Positions 35,623 to 45,979 of a stretch of 57,369 nt of DNA are shown piece by piece. The stretch's first letter is position 1. The number at the start of each line of letters is the position of its first letter. The notes under the pieces are model-generated. The model ran no database searches and was not told the DNA's origin. It saw only the letters and a list, made by a program, of their open reading frames with translations. The DNA lies in assembly GCF_001590985.1 (NCBI RefSeq), contig NZ_BCTX01000031.1:1-57369 (forward strand), written 5' to 3'. Position numbers and translations under genes: made by a program. This DNA comes from Novosphingobium naphthalenivorans NBRC 102051. GTDB taxonomy: Bacteria; Pseudomonadota; Alphaproteobacteria; Sphingomonadales; Sphingomonadaceae.

Positions 35623-36894
35623 TCACGACTGCAGCGACTGGATGACCTGCTCGACTGCGAGATATTCGGCGGTCGGCTCCGCCGCGCGCAAGTTGGCGAC
35701 AGGCACGCCGTCGCGCATCACGAACGAGACGAGCACTTTCGCGCCCAGCTTCACCGCCTTGTCGAAGCGCTTGCGGGGCGATCCGGTGGCGATCATCTCG
35801 GCATCGATGCCCTGATGGCGCAGCGCGGTGATGGTCTTCTGCGCATAGCCCAGCGCGGCATCGTCTTCGACCGCGAGGATGCAGGTCAGCACCGGTTCGC
35901 TCGACGCACCGGCATCGGCCACCAGCATCGCCAGCCGCTCGATCCCCGCTGCCCAGCCGACCGCCGGAGTGTGCGGGCCGCCGAGCGCTTCCAACAGCCC
36001 GTCGTAGCGGCCGCCGCCGAGCACGGTGCCCTGCGCGCCCAGACGGTCTGTCACAAATTCGAAAGCGGTATGCCTGTAGTAGTCGAGCCCGCGCACAAGG
36101 GCCGGAGCCCGGACGAAGTCCACCGAGGCGGCTTCGAGCCCTTGTGTCACCGCGCCGAAGAAATCCTGCGCTTCGGCCGAGAGGAAATCGTCGATCTTCG
36201 GCGCATCGGCGGTGAAGGGCTTGTCGCGCGGGTCCTTCGAATCGAGGATGCGCAGCGGATTGCGCTCCAGCCGGTCCTGCGAATCTTCGCTCAGCGCATC
36301 CTTGTGGTCGCGGAAGTATTCGATCAGCGCGGTGCGCCAGGCCTCGCGGCTGGGGGCATCGCCGAGCGTGTTCAATTGCAGCGTCACGCCTTCGGCAATG
36401 CCGAGTTCCTTGAGGAGCTGATCGGCCATGACCAGCAGCTCCACGTCGGCCATCGGTTCGGCCGCGCCGATCACTTCGGCGTCGATCTGGTGGAACTGGC
36501 GGTAGCGGCCCTTCTGCGGACGCTCGTAGCGGAACAGCGGCCCGTGCGTCGCCACTTTCAGCGGGGCGAACTGCTTCCAGCCGTTGGTGAGAAAGGCGCG
36601 GGCGATGCCGGCGGTGAATTCGGGGCGCAGGGTCAGCGAATCGCCGCCGCGGTCCTCGAACGAATACATTTCCTTGGAGACGACGTCGGTCGTCTCGCCC
36701 AGCGAGCGCGAGAACACGGCGGTCTTTTCGAACACCGGCATCTCGACCCGGCGGAAACGGTAGAGCTTGCGGACGCGCTCGAAGGTCTCGACGACGTGCG
36801 CGAAAGCCTCGGCATCGGCGCCGAAAATGTCCTGGGTTCCGCGAATGGCCTGAGGCGTCTGGCCCTGAGGTGTGGAATTGGGTGTGCTGCTCAT
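35623..36894 (-). CDS. hisS: Histidyl-tRNA synthetase
   Basis: The 423-residue class II aminoacyl-tRNA synthetase has motif 2 ([19 protein letters not shown] type, here [19 protein letters not shown]), the HisA motifs [15 protein letters not shown] and [14 protein letters not shown], and a C-terminal anticodon-binding domain. It charges tRNA-His. The start at 36894 (MSSTPNSTP) is preferred; longer in-frame reading adds a Pro/Arg-rich extension unlike the family. Confidence 0.98.
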   Translation of the reverse strand: MSSTPNSTPQGQTPQAIRGTQDIFGADAEAFAHVVETFERVRKLYRFRRVEMPVFEKTAVFSRSLGETTDVVSKEMYSFEDRGGDSLTLRPEFTAGIARAFLTNGWKQFAPLKVATHGPLFRYERPQKGRYRQFHQIDAEVIGAAEPMADVELLVMADQLLKELGIAEGVTLQLNTLGDAPSREAWRTALIEYFRDHKDALSEDSQDRLERNPLRILDSKDPRDKPFTADAPKIDDFLSAEAQDFFGAVTQGLEAASVDFVRAPALVRGLDYYRHTAFEFVTDRLGAQGTVLGGGRYDGLLEALGGPHTPAVGWAAGIERLAMLVADAGASSEPVLTCILAVEDDAALGYAQKTITALRHQGIDAEMIATGSPRKRFDKAVKLGAKVLVSFVMRDGVPVANLRAAEPTAEYLAVEQVIQSLQS

Positions 36895-36998
36895 GACGCG
36901 CGCGCTTAGCCCGAATGGGCGCGGCGATAAAGTGGGCGTGCATCCAGCTCTGCATTGGATGGTTGCCAAATGCGGTAATGGACGCAAAGATGGGCGTA

Positions 36999-38942
36999 AT
37001 GAAATATCTTTCCGCGGTTGCGACGCTCTCTGCCCTTCTGTCCCTTGGCGCTTCGGCGACGGCACAGGATTCCACCCGAACCACGCCGATGGCGCCCGCG
37101 CTGCCAGCGGCGATCCCGGCTGCGCAGGACGTGCCCTATCCGGGCACCCTGGCACTGACGATCGATGCGAGCGATGTCGAGCACGGCGTGTACCGCGTGA
37201 CGGAGCGCGTTCCGGTGGCGCCCGGCACCTCCACGCTGACGCTGCTCCAGCCCGGCTGGCTGCCCGGCAACCACTCCGAGACGGGCCCTTATTCGCTGCT
37301 GGCCGATTTCCACTTCTATGCCGACGGCAAGGAAATTCCCTGGGTGCGCGACACTGTGGCGGTGAATGCCTTCCACCTCTCGCTGCCGCAGGGCACCAAG
37401 CAGGTGACGGCGAAATTCGTCCACACTTCGCCGGTGCGCTCCAGCGAGGGCCGCATCACGATGACGCAGGAAATGCTCAACCTGCAGTGGGAGAAGATGA
37501 GCCTCTATCCCGCCGGCCATTACGTGCGCGACATTCCGGTGCAGCCCACCGTCACGTTCCCGAAGGACTGGACCGTTTTCACCGCGCTCGACGGCATGGC
37601 GCGGCAGGGCGACACCGTGACCTGGACGGCGACCGATTATGAACGGCTGGTCGATTCGCCGATCTTTGCCGGGATCAATGCCAAGCGCTGGGACCTGGGC
37701 CATGACGTGCATCTGGACGTCGTGGCCGACGAGCCGGAGCAGCTGGCGATTACGCCCGAGCATCTCCAGACCTACCGCAATCTCGTCGATCAGGCGCTGA
37801 GGACGTTCGGCGCGCGCCATTTCGATCACTATGATTTCCTGCTGGCGCTGACCGACCGCATGGGCGGCATCGGCCTGGAGCATCACCGCTCCAGCGAGAA
37901 CCAGTACGAGCCCAATTCCTGGACAGACTGGGACGCGATGGACTGGGATCACAACGTGATCCCGCACGAATTCACCCACAGCTGGAACGGCAAGTACCGC
38001 CGCCCGGCCGATTTGTGGACGCCCGACTACCAGCAGCCGATGCAGAACACGCTGCTGTGGGTCTATGAGGGGCAGACCCAGTTCTGGGGCTATGTGCTGG
38101 CGGCCCGCTCGGGCGTGCAGGCCAAGGATACCGTGCTCGGCATGTTCGCCAGCGCCGTGGCCAAGTACGCCGAAGGCACGCCGGGCCGCGGCTGGCGTTC
38201 GGTGGAGGATACCACCGCCGCGCCGCAGCTCGCCCGCCGCCGCCCGCTGCCTTACGTCTCGCTGACCCGCAGCGAGGACTATTACGTCGAAGGCGCGCTG
38301 ACCTGGCTGGAAGCCGACCAGATCATCCGCAAGGGCACCGGCGGCAGCAAGGGCCTCGACGATTTCGCAAAGGCCTTCTTCGGTGTGCGCGACGGGGACT
38401 GGGGCGAGCTGACCTATGACTTCGACGAAGTCGTGCGCACGCTGAACGGGATCTATCCCTACGACTGGGCGACGTTCCTGCGCACCCGGCTCTATCAGAC
38501 GAACCAGCCCGCACCGATGAACGGCGTGCGCATGGCCGGGTACAATCTGGTGTGGAAGGCGGAGCCCAACCCTTACGAAAAGGGCCTGTCCGATGCGCGC
38601 AAGACGCTGGACCTCACGTATTCGCTGGGCTTCTCGCTCGACAAGGACGGCAATGTCACGTCGGTGCTGTGGGACGGTGCGGGCTATAATGCCGGGATCG
38701 TCAATGGCGTGAAGATCGTGGCGGTCAACGGCCGGGCCTATTCCAAGACGGTGATCCAGAATGCCATTACGGCCGCGAAGACTTCGCTCAAGCAGCCGGT
38801 CACGCTGCTGGTGAAGCGGGGCGAGCGGTACGATACCGTCGCGATCGACTACCACGACGGGTTGCGCTGGCCCTGGCTGGAGAGCGCGACGCCCGGCAAG
38901 GCGAATGGTCTGGACCGGCTTCTCGCACCTCGACGCAACTAA
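36999..38942 (+). CDS. Exported M61 family glycyl aminopeptidase with C-terminal PDZ-like domain
   Basis: The 647-residue protein has a signal peptide ([19 protein letters not shown], cleavage near ATA) and the zinc site HEFTH at residues 323-327, followed by SWNGKYRRP as in M61. A downstream [11 protein letters not shown] supplies the third ligand region. The last about 90 residues, with a [16 protein letters not shown] segment and a [14 protein letters not shown] loop, look like a PDZ domain. It cleaves N-terminal Gly or Ala residues. Upstream in-frame ATGs at 36978 and 36990 are alternative starts. Confidence 0.93.
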   Translation: MKYLSAVATLSALLSLGASATAQDSTRTTPMAPALPAAIPAAQDVPYPGTLALTIDASDVEHGVYRVTERVPVAPGTSTLTLLQPGWLPGNHSETGPYSLLADFHFYADGKEIPWVRDTVAVNAFHLSLPQGTKQVTAKFVHTSPVRSSEGRITMTQEMLNLQWEKMSLYPAGHYVRDIPVQPTVTFPKDWTVFTALDGMARQGDTVTWTATDYERLVDSPIFAGINAKRWDLGHDVHLDVVADEPEQLAITPEHLQTYRNLVDQALRTFGARHFDHYDFLLALTDRMGGIGLEHHRSSENQYEPNSWTDWDAMDWDHNVIPHEFTHSWNGKYRRPADLWTPDYQQPMQNTLLWVYEGQTQFWGYVLAARSGVQAKDTVLGMFASAVAKYAEGTPGRGWRSVEDTTAAPQLARRRPLPYVSLTRSEDYYVEGALTWLEADQIIRKGTGGSKGLDDFAKAFFGVRDGDWGELTYDFDEVVRTLNGIYPYDWATFLRTRLYQTNQPAPMNGVRMAGYNLVWKAEPNPYEKGLSDARKTLDLTYSLGFSLDKDGNVTSVLWDGAGYNAGIVNGVKIVAVNGRAYSKTVIQNAITAAKTSLKQPVTLLVKRGERYDTVAIDYHDGLRWPWLESATPGKANGLDRLLAPRRN

Positions 38943-39052
38943 ATTGCGTGCGGACGAGAAGGCTGTTGCGGTGCAAAAGAGTGACGGCTAAGTCGCGCGC
39001 ATCTTGATCCCATCGGCATTTATTCAGGGAATGCCAGTAAAGAAGGACCATC

Positions 39053-39592
39053 ATGCGCATCGACAAGATTCCCGTTGGCGATAACCCGCCGGAAAGCCTT
39101 AATGTTATCATCGAGGTCCCGGTCGGCGGTGAGCCGGTCAAGTACGAGTTCGACAAGGAATCGGGTGCGCTGTTCGTTGACCGCATCCTGCACACGCCGA
39201 TGCGCTACCCGGCGAACTACGGTTTCGTGCCGCACACGCTCTCGCCCGACGGGGATCCGCTGGACGCTCTCGTCGTCGCGCGTTCGCCGTTCATCCCGGG
39301 CTGCGTGATCCGCGCCCGTCCGATCGCGGTGCTCAACCTGGAAGACGAGCACGGCGGCGACGAAAAGCTCGTCTGCGTGCCGGAGGACAGTACTTTCCCT
39401 TACTATTCGGATGTGAAGGAAAAGGATGATCTTCCGGAGATCGTCTTTAAGCAAATCGAACACTTTTTCACCCACTATAAAGACCTTGAAAAGGAAAAGT
39501 GGGTACGTATCGGTACATGGGGCGGTGCGGATGATGCCCGCCAGATCGTTCTGGAAGCGATCGAGCGGTATCAGGCCACGAAATCCGCCTGA
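39053..39592 (+). CDS. ppa: Inorganic pyrophosphatase
   Basis: The 179-residue family I soluble pyrophosphatase has the signature DGDPLDALVV with metal-binding aspartates, plus YPANYGFVPHTL and the C-terminal KEKWVRIGTWGG. It hydrolyses PPi to drive biosynthesis. Length matches the bacterial hexameric type. Monocistronic, ending at a strong terminator (39636-39663). Ribosome site AAGAAGGACC precedes the ATG. Confidence 0.98.
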   Translation: MRIDKIPVGDNPPESLNVIIEVPVGGEPVKYEFDKESGALFVDRILHTPMRYPANYGFVPHTLSPDGDPLDALVVARSPFIPGCVIRARPIAVLNLEDEHGGDEKLVCVPEDSTFPYYSDVKEKDDLPEIVFKQIEHFFTHYKDLEKEKWVRIGTWGGADDARQIVLEAIERYQATKSA

Positions 39593-39635
39593 TTCGAGTT
39601 TATTGAGAACGAGGTCCACTCCCCCATGTGGATCG

Positions 39636-39663
39636 GGGGCCGGCGGCGAAAGTCGCCGGCCCC
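39636..39663 (+). terminator. Intrinsic terminator of ppa
   Basis: GGGGCCGGCG pairs with CGCCGGCCCC across GCGAAAGT and is followed by TTG. The T-tract is short, but the stem is strong and well placed, 44 bp after the stop. Confidence 0.8.
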
Positions 39664-39728
39664 TTGTCATATGCGAGGCCTTCGTCCTGGGGCGATTTGC
39701 AGCTGGCGCGTGATCGCCTTACCTTGAA

Positions 39729-39812
39729 TCGTCATTGCGAGGCCCGTAGGGCCGCGGCAATCCAGAGCGTCGTGGCGCCGCACTGGATTGCTTCGCTCCG
39801 CTCGCAATGACG
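39729..39812. repeat. Intergenic repeat with TCGTCATTGCGAG arms
   Basis: Second copy of the element at 26131-26223, with inverted ends TCGTCATTGCGAG and CTCGCAATGACGA around CAATCCAG / CTGGATTG. Together with the ppa terminator it fills most of the 377-bp gap between ppa and the convergent deaminase gene; nothing else is seen there. Confidence 0.85.
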
Positions 39813-39969
39813 AAGCAAAGGGACGGGAGTTGTCATCAGCAAGCCTCGATATAAGCAAGTTTTGGTAGGAATTATCTTCTCCGAACCTCAGCGGGAACGG
39901 GGGCTGTGGAGATTCGGGCCAGACGGCGGCGGCGTTTGCAGGCCCGTATGAGCTGACGCTTCACGGATC

Positions 39970-41112
39970 CTAGGCGGCCACGCCCCAGCTCTCCGCATAG
40001 GCGGTCAGCCTGGCGAGATAGCCGTCCCGCTGCGCCGGGGGGATCCACGCCGTGCCGAAGGCATTGCGTTCGATACGGACGAGTTCGGCGGGGGTCAGGG
40101 CGCTGTCCTTCTGCGCGCGGATCAGCACCTGGGTAATGTATTCGCTGCCCATGTAGGCCGGATCGTCGGAATTCACCGAGACCTTGAGCCCGGCGTCGAG
40201 CATCTTGCGCAGGGCATTGATCGGCTGGCCGCCTTCCATGACCCTGCCCGAGAACGTCGGGCAGACGGTGAAGGCAATGCCGAGGCTCTTGGCAAGGGCG
40301 ACCAGCTCGGGCGACTGGACGATGTTGCCGCCATGATCGATGCGTTCGGTCTTGAGATCCACCAGTGCCGTGCGGATATGGTCCAGCGTGTTTTCCTGAT
40401 TCACGTCGCAGTGCATCGTCACATGCAGACCGGCGGCGCGGGCCTTGGCGAAGTGTTCGGCGAACTTCTCCGGCGGATTGCCCTTCTCGTCGGAATCGAG
40501 ACCGACACCCACCAGCTGGTCCTTGTAGGGCAGCGCGGCATCGAGCGCTTCCATGGCCGATTCGGCGCTGAGATCGCGCATGAAGCACAGGATCAGCTGC
40601 GACTCGATCCCCAGCCTCTTCGCCGCGTCGCCGCGGGCGCGGGTAATGCCGCCGATTACGGCCTCGATCGGGACGCCGCGCTTGAGATGCTCCTGCGGAT
40701 CGAAGAACATCTCGGCATAGAGCACGTTCTGCGAGGCTGCCTTGCCGAGGTAGCCATAGGCGAGATCGTAGAAATCCTGCTCGGTCAGCAGGACCTGCAT
40801 CCCGTCGTAGTAGATCTTCAGGAAGCTCGGCAGGTCGTGGTAGATATAGCTGCGCTTCATCGCGGCGACATCGGCATAGGGCAGTTTCAGCCCGTTGCGC
40901 CTGGCCAGCGCGAACTTCATTTCCGCTTCCAGCGTGCCTTCCAGATGGACGTGGAATTCCGCCTTGGGCAGCCCGGCGATGAAGCGGACCATGGTCGCCT
41001 CGTCCTGAGGCGGCGTGGCTGCGCGGGCCTCGGTCAGAAGTGCACGGGCCGGAAGCGCGCAGGCCAGTGGAGCCGCCATGGCGGCGCGGATGAGCTGTCT
41101 TCTGTCGAACAT
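39970..41112 (-). CDS. Tat-exported adenosine deaminase family protein
   Basis: The 380-residue protein starts MFDRRQLIRAAMAAPLA, a twin-arginine signal (RRQL) with cleavage near ARA, so it should fold with its zinc in the cytoplasm and be exported. The deaminase fold shows HVHLEG, ERIDHG and SVNSDDP as metal and substrate loops. The canonical HAGE reads HCDV here, with NQEN after it, which marks a divergent subfamily. The substrate may be adenosine or a modified adenine. The start at 41112 is chosen for the Tat motif. It is divergent from the small WYL-like gene. Confidence 0.88.
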   Translation of the reverse strand: MFDRRQLIRAAMAAPLACALPARALLTEARAATPPQDEATMVRFIAGLPKAEFHVHLEGTLEAEMKFALARRNGLKLPYADVAAMKRSYIYHDLPSFLKIYYDGMQVLLTEQDFYDLAYGYLGKAASQNVLYAEMFFDPQEHLKRGVPIEAVIGGITRARGDAAKRLGIESQLILCFMRDLSAESAMEALDAALPYKDQLVGVGLDSDEKGNPPEKFAEHFAKARAAGLHVTMHCDVNQENTLDHIRTALVDLKTERIDHGGNIVQSPELVALAKSLGIAFTVCPTFSGRVMEGGQPINALRKMLDAGLKVSVNSDDPAYMGSEYITQVLIRAQKDSALTPAELVRIERNAFGTAWIPPAQRDGYLARLTAYAESWGVAA

Positions 41113-41303
41113 GTATGCGGTCCCCGTGGTGCCGAAAAGTCCTTCCGGCACGATCATGGCACTATCCCGTGTTTCCGGCGAGGCTGTCCATCGACGATTA
41201 GGCGACGCACTGTTCCAAAAATTGCAGCAGCTTAGCCGGTTCATGCGCTTTCCTCGCAGTTTTCCGGGTTGCAGGGCGCGCGCCGTCCCGGCATTATGTT
41301 GCG

Positions 41304-41630
41304 ATGCACAATGCCCCTGATACGACCATTTCGCCGGAGCGCACGATTATCGAGGCGATTGCCCTCAAGCGCGCGATCAGTGCCCGCTACAACAGCGCAG
41401 ACATGCTGCTGGCGCCGCACCGGCTGTTTTCCCGGCATGGCGAACTGTTCGTCAGCGCGCTCAACTTGCGCAAGAACTGGCGCTCCGAAGAGGAGCGGCG
41501 CCTTGGCCATTTCAAGCTCGATGGCCTGTCCGGCACGGAAATCACCGAAGACCTGTTTGAGCCGCTGCCCGCCGACGAAAACGGCCTGCCGCGTGAGACC
41601 GATCAGGAAGTGTTCTCGATCTACGCCTGA
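41304..41630 (+). CDS. Small WYL-domain-like protein
   Basis: The 108-residue protein has an N-terminal helix (IIEAIALKRAISARYNSAD), then LLAPHRLFSRHGELFVSALN and RRLGHFKLDGLSGTEIT. This order resembles the WYL/Sm-like ligand-binding fold found in WYL regulators. No DNA-binding domain is present, so it is a stand-alone module. The similarity is by pattern and was not searched. It is convergent with the semialdehyde dehydrogenase gene, 36 bp apart. Confidence 0.65.
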   Translation: MHNAPDTTISPERTIIEAIALKRAISARYNSADMLLAPHRLFSRHGELFVSALNLRKNWRSEEERRLGHFKLDGLSGTEITEDLFEPLPADENGLPRETDQEVFSIYA

Positions 41631-41666
41631 CGGACAGCCCCGCCCGAAAGCGGCGGGGCGCCGGAA

Positions 41667-43118
41667 TCAGGCCGGATCGATACCCATGCAGAGGTACTTC
41701 ACCTCCATGTAGTCATCGAGCCCGTAGTGCGAGCCCTCGCGGCCGAGGCCCGACTGCTTGACCCCGCCGAAGGGGGCGACCGCGGTCGAGATCAGGCCGG
41801 TGTTGATGCCCACCATGCCCGCCTCGATGGCTTCGGCCACGCGCCACACGCGGGACAGGTCCTTCGAGTAGAAATAGCTGGCGAGGCCGAACTCGGTATC
41901 GTTGGCCATGCGGATCGCCTCGGCTTCCTCGGTGAAGCGGATCACGCCTGCCAGCGGGCCGAAGGTCTCCTCGCGGGCCAGCTTCATCTCCGGGGTGACG
42001 TTCGCAACCACGGTGGGGCAGAAATAGGTGCCGCCCAGCTCGCTGCGCTGGCCGCCCGCGAGCAGGGTGGCGCCGCTGCCCAGCGCGTCCTGAAGGTGTT
42101 CCTCGACTTTCTCGACCGCCTTTTCGTCGATCATCGCGCCGATCTGCGTGCCTTCGTCCATCGCGTAGCCGACCTTCATCGCATTGACCCGCGCAGCCAG
42201 CTTGGTGACGAATTCGTCGTAGACGCCGTCCTGCACGTAGAAGCGGTTGGTGCATACGCAGGTCTGGCCGCCGTTGCGGAACTTGGAGATCATCGCGCCT
42301 TCGATCGCGGCATCGACATCGGCATCGTCGAACACCAGGAACGGCGCGTTGCCGCCCAGTTCCATCGAGCACTTCTTGATCGTCTCGGCGCATTCGCGCA
42401 GCAGGTCGCGGCCGATCTCGGTCGAGCCGGTGAACGTGACTTTGGCGACCTTGGGGTTGCGGGTGAGTTCCGATCCGATCTGGCCCGCGCTGCCGGTCAC
42501 GACGTTGACGACGCCGGCCGGAATGCCCGCCATCTCGCAGAGGCGGGCGATGGCAAGCGCCGAATAGGGCGTGGCCGAGGCCGGCTTGATCACGATCGTG
42601 CAGCCCGCCGCCAGCGCCGGGCCGAGCTTGCGGGTAATCATCGCGTTGGGGAAGTTCCACGGGGTGATCGCGGCGACGACGCCGACCGGCTGCTTGATCA
42701 CGACGATCCGCTTGTCGCCCTGATGGCTGGGGATCACGTCGCCATAGGCGCGTTTGCCCTCTTCGGCGAACCACTCGATGAAGCTGGCGCCATAGACGAT
42801 CTCGCCCTTGCCCTCGGCGAAGGGCTTGCCCTGTTCGCGGCTGAGCAGTTCGCCCAGATCGTCCTGATGGGCCATCATCAGGTCGAACAGCTTGCGCATC
42901 ATCGCCGCGCGCTCGCCCGCAGTCCTGGTGCGCCAGCCGGGCAGCGCGGCCTGGGCGGCGTCGATTGCCCGGGCGGTTTCATCGGCCCCCATCTTCGGAA
43001 CCGTTCCCAGTACTTTGCCCGTGCCCGGATCGATGACGTCGAACGTGGCCCCGGAATCGGCATCGCACCACTTGCCGTCGATGTAGCACTGCTGCTTGAG
43101 GAACTGGGTGTAGGCCAT
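41667..43118 (-). CDS. gabD: NAD(P)-dependent succinate-semialdehyde dehydrogenase
   Basis: The 483-residue aldehyde dehydrogenase has the NAD-loop VKQP... / PWNFPNAMITRK, the catalytic glutamate in MELGGNAPFLVF, and the cysteine in GGQTCVCTNRFYV. The C-terminal PFGGVKQSGLGREGSHYGLDDY (broken here by length) is typical of GabD enzymes, which turn succinic semialdehyde into succinate. The start at 43118 follows GAGGACC. Other ALDHs in this subfamily (glutarate semialdehyde) cannot be excluded, and no GABA transaminase lies nearby. Confidence 0.9.
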   Translation of the reverse strand: MAYTQFLKQQCYIDGKWCDADSGATFDVIDPGTGKVLGTVPKMGADETARAIDAAQAALPGWRTRTAGERAAMMRKLFDLMMAHQDDLGELLSREQGKPFAEGKGEIVYGASFIEWFAEEGKRAYGDVIPSHQGDKRIVVIKQPVGVVAAITPWNFPNAMITRKLGPALAAGCTIVIKPASATPYSALAIARLCEMAGIPAGVVNVVTGSAGQIGSELTRNPKVAKVTFTGSTEIGRDLLRECAETIKKCSMELGGNAPFLVFDDADVDAAIEGAMISKFRNGGQTCVCTNRFYVQDGVYDEFVTKLAARVNAMKVGYAMDEGTQIGAMIDEKAVEKVEEHLQDALGSGATLLAGGQRSELGGTYFCPTVVANVTPEMKLAREETFGPLAGVIRFTEEAEAIRMANDTEFGLASYFYSKDLSRVWRVAEAIEAGMVGINTGLISTAVAPFGGVKQSGLGREGSHYGLDDYMEVKYLCMGIDPA

Positions 43119-43357
43119 TTCGCGCGGGTCCTCTTCTGATTCCTGCCGGACCATCCTTGCAGGATGGCGGTTCCGGTAATGGGCATAGGGACGACCCCTT
43201 AGCGTGACAACTGTCCAGCTAGGGTCTGTGGGGATTCAGGCCCTAGAGTGGGGGCGGTTCTTCCGCATCCCTCACAAGGGACAGGTTCGCTTCCTGCCGG
43301 GATGAATTCATGCCGGGGAGCCGGCCGCGCGAGAGGGGCCGGGCCTGTCCGCGCACA

Positions 43358-44245
43358 TCAGGCCTTGCCGTAGTGACGGCGGATCAGGCCGATGAAAGGG
43401 CTGGCGAGTGCTTGTGCGACATGCGCTTCGTCCGCATGGAGCAGGCCCACCTCGCGGGTCAGTTCGAGATCCTTCACCGGCACGAACCGCACCGAGGGTC
43501 CGGCAAAGCATTCGGGCATCATGCCGATCCCGGCTCCGGCGCGCACGACGGCCAGCACGCGTTCGTCGCTGGTGGTCTTGAGCACGAAGCGTGGGCGCAC
43601 GCCGCGGGCGATAAAGAAGCGGTTGACCTCGGGCAGGGCCTCGCAGTGGCGGCGCAGCGCCATGCGGTCGCGCGCGAGCTGTTCGGCCATGACTTCGCGC
43701 TCGCCCGCCAGCGGATGATCGACAGGCAGCACCATCATGTAGCGCTCGCGCGCCAGGACTTCGGGGTGGAAGCGTGCGTGGTGCGCTCGCACTACCGTCA
43801 ATGCGACGTCGATGCGCCCGCGTTCGAGGCGCTCGATGATGTCGCGCTCGCTGCCGTCGAGAATTTCCAGCGCCTCGCCGGAGCCCAGCGCGCGGTGCTG
43901 CTGCAGCAGGTCCTCGATCATGGCGGTGGGGATGGTGCCGAGCACGCCGATGCGCAGCAGCGTGGGGTCGGAAACTTCGGCGAGTTCGACGAGTGCATGT
44001 TCGTATTCGGCGGCGATTCGTCTGGCCCGGACAAGGAAACGGCTTCCGGCAAGCGTCAGCGCCACGCCCTTGCCGTTCGGCCCGCGGCGGTCCCGGTCGA
44101 ACAGGCGGGCGCCCAGTTCGCGTTCCAGCTTGGCGATTCCGGCGGAGAGCGAGGGCTGGGTCACGCTTACGCGCTTGGCCGCGCGGCTGAAGCTGCCGGT
44201 TTCGGCCACGGCGAGGAAATAGCGCAGCTGGTACTGATCGATCAT
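43358..44245 (-). CDS. LysR-family transcriptional regulator
   Basis: The 295-residue LysR protein has its helix-turn-helix near residues 16-45 (SFSRAAKRVSVTQPSLSAG) and an effector-binding domain. It is divergent from the acyl-CoA carboxylase operon with a 132-bp shared control region. An OxyR/LysR-type palindrome (ATAG-N7-CTAT) overlaps its start codon, consistent with autoregulation. The likely role is control of the carboxylase operon. The ligand is not visible in the sequence. Confidence 0.93.
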   Translation of the reverse strand: MIDQYQLRYFLAVAETGSFSRAAKRVSVTQPSLSAGIAKLERELGARLFDRDRRGPNGKGVALTLAGSRFLVRARRIAAEYEHALVELAEVSDPTLLRIGVLGTIPTAMIEDLLQQHRALGSGEALEILDGSERDIIERLERGRIDVALTVVRAHHARFHPEVLARERYMMVLPVDHPLAGEREVMAEQLARDRMALRRHCEALPEVNRFFIARGVRPRFVLKTTSDERVLAVVRAGAGIGMMPECFAGPSVRFVPVKDLELTREVGLLHADEAHVAQALASPFIGLIRRHYGKA

Positions 44246-44258
44246 AGAAGCTGTCTAT
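44244..44258. promoter_or_regulatory. LysR-type palindrome ATAG-N7-CTAT
   Basis: ATAG (44244-44247) and CTAT (44255-44258) are separated by 7 bases and overlap the LysR start codon. A partial second half (GTTAGATAGG) lies nearer the mccB promoter. The arrangement fits binding by the LysR product to repress itself and activate mccB. Confidence 0.55.
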
Positions 44259-44377
44259 GGAATTCAGGCGAAACTTTCAATTTCCTCTGACGATCCAGCT
44301 TCGTTAGATAGGCAGTGTAAATCGAACCTCGACGGGATGAGGCTGCTGCTGAGGGCGGCCGGAAAGGAATTGCGGGC

Positions 44378-45979
44378 ATGAGCGCGCCGGTGCTCCAGAC
44401 CAATGTCAGCCTCGACAGCCCCGAGGCCAAGGCGCGCGAGGCGCATAACCGTGCTCTGGCAAAAGAGCTGCGCGGCAAAGTTGCGCAGGCCGCGCTCGGC
44501 GGCAGCGAGAAGGCGCGCGAGCGCCATGCCGGCCGCGGCAAGCTGCTTCCGCGTGACCGTGTGGAGCGCCTGCTCGATCCCGGCTCGCCGCTGCTCGAAC
44601 TGGGACAGCTTGCCGCCAACGGGCTCTATGGCGAGGATATTCCCGGTGCCGGCCTGATCACCGCGATCGGCCGCGTCTCGGGCCGCCAGTGCATGATCGT
44701 GTGCAACGATGCCACGGTGAAGGGCGGCACCTACTACCCGATGACGGTGAAGAAGCATCTGCGCGCGCAGGAGATCGCCGAAGAGAACCGGCTGCCGTGC
44801 ATCTACCTCGTCGACAGCGGCGGCGCCAACCTGCCGCACCAGGCCGAGGTCTTTCCGGACAGGGATCACTTCGGCCGGATCTTCTTCAACCAGGCGCAGA
44901 TGAGCGCGAAGGGCATTGCCCAGATCGCCTGCGTCATGGGGTCGTGCACCGCGGGCGGCGCCTATGTGCCGGCGATGAGCGACGAGACCGTGATCGTGAA
45001 GGAGCAGGGCACGATTTTTCTGGCAGGGCCGCCTTTGGTGCAGGCCGCAACCGGGGAAGTGATCTCGGCGGAAGATCTGGGCGGCGGCGATCTGCACAGC
45101 CGCAAGTCGGGCGTGACCGATCATCTGGCCGACAATGACGAGCACGCGCTGACCGTGGTGCGCGATATCGTCTCGCACCTTGGCCCGGTGCACCGGCATG
45201 GCCTGCCGAGGCAGGAAGCGCGCGCGCCCAAATACGATCCCGAAGAGCTCTATGCGATCATCCCCGAGGACGTGCGTGCGCCTTACGACGTCCATGAGGT
45301 GATTGCCCGCCTGGTCGACGGCAGCGAATTCCACGAGTTCAAGGCGCTCTACGGCACCACGCTGGCCTGCGGCTTTGCGCATATCCACGGCACGCCGGTG
45401 GCGATCCTTGCCAACAACGGCGTGCTGTTCTCGGAGTCTGCGCAGAAGGGCGCGCACTTCATCGAACTGGCCTGCCAGCGTCAGATCCCGCTGCTGTTTC
45501 TCCAGAACGTCTCGGGCTTCATGGTCGGCGGCAAGTACGAGGCGGAAGGGATCGCCAAGCACGGCGCCAAGCTGGTGACGGCGGTCGCCACGGCCAGTGT
45601 GCCCAAGATCACCGTGCTGATCGGCGGCAGCTTCGGCGCGGGCAATTACGGCATGTGCGGCCGCGCCTATGGCCCCCGCTTCCTGTTCAGCTGGCCGAAC
45701 GCGCGCATCTCGGTGATGGGCGGCGAACAGGCCGCCAGCGTGCTGGCGACAGTCCACCGCGATGCTGCGAAGTGGGACGAGCGCGAGGCCGAAGCCTTCA
45801 AGGCGCCGATCCGCCAGAAGTACGAGGACGAAGGCAACCCCTACTACGCCACCGCGCGCCTGTGGGACGACGGCGTGATCGACCCGGCGCAGACAAGGGA
45901 TGTGCTGGGGCTTGCACTGGCGGCGGCGCTTGAAGCGCCGATCCCGGAGGCGCCTCGTTTCGGGGTGTTCCGGATGTGA
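44378..45979 (+). CDS. mccB: Acyl-CoA carboxylase carboxyltransferase subunit, probably methylcrotonyl-CoA carboxylase beta
   Basis: The 533-residue carboxyltransferase of a biotin-dependent acyl-CoA carboxylase transfers CO2 from carboxybiotin to the acyl-CoA. Characteristic motifs are [30 protein letters not shown] and [14 protein letters not shown], plus [21 protein letters not shown]. This order is typical of 3-methylcrotonyl-CoA carboxylase beta (leucine breakdown). No isovaleryl-CoA dehydrogenase is in the window, so geranyl-CoA or related acyl groups remain possible. The stop overlaps the next ATG by one base. Confidence 0.9.
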   Translation: MSAPVLQTNVSLDSPEAKAREAHNRALAKELRGKVAQAALGGSEKARERHAGRGKLLPRDRVERLLDPGSPLLELGQLAANGLYGEDIPGAGLITAIGRVSGRQCMIVCNDATVKGGTYYPMTVKKHLRAQEIAEENRLPCIYLVDSGGANLPHQAEVFPDRDHFGRIFFNQAQMSAKGIAQIACVMGSCTAGGAYVPAMSDETVIVKEQGTIFLAGPPLVQAATGEVISAEDLGGGDLHSRKSGVTDHLADNDEHALTVVRDIVSHLGPVHRHGLPRQEARAPKYDPEELYAIIPEDVRAPYDVHEVIARLVDGSEFHEFKALYGTTLACGFAHIHGTPVAILANNGVLFSESAQKGAHFIELACQRQIPLLFLQNVSGFMVGGKYEAEGIAKHGAKLVTAVATASVPKITVLIGGSFGAGNYGMCGRAYGPRFLFSWPNARISVMGGEQAASVLATVHRDAAKWDEREAEAFKAPIRQKYEDEGNPYYATARLWDDGVIDPAQTRDVLGLALAAALEAPIPEAPRFGVFRM

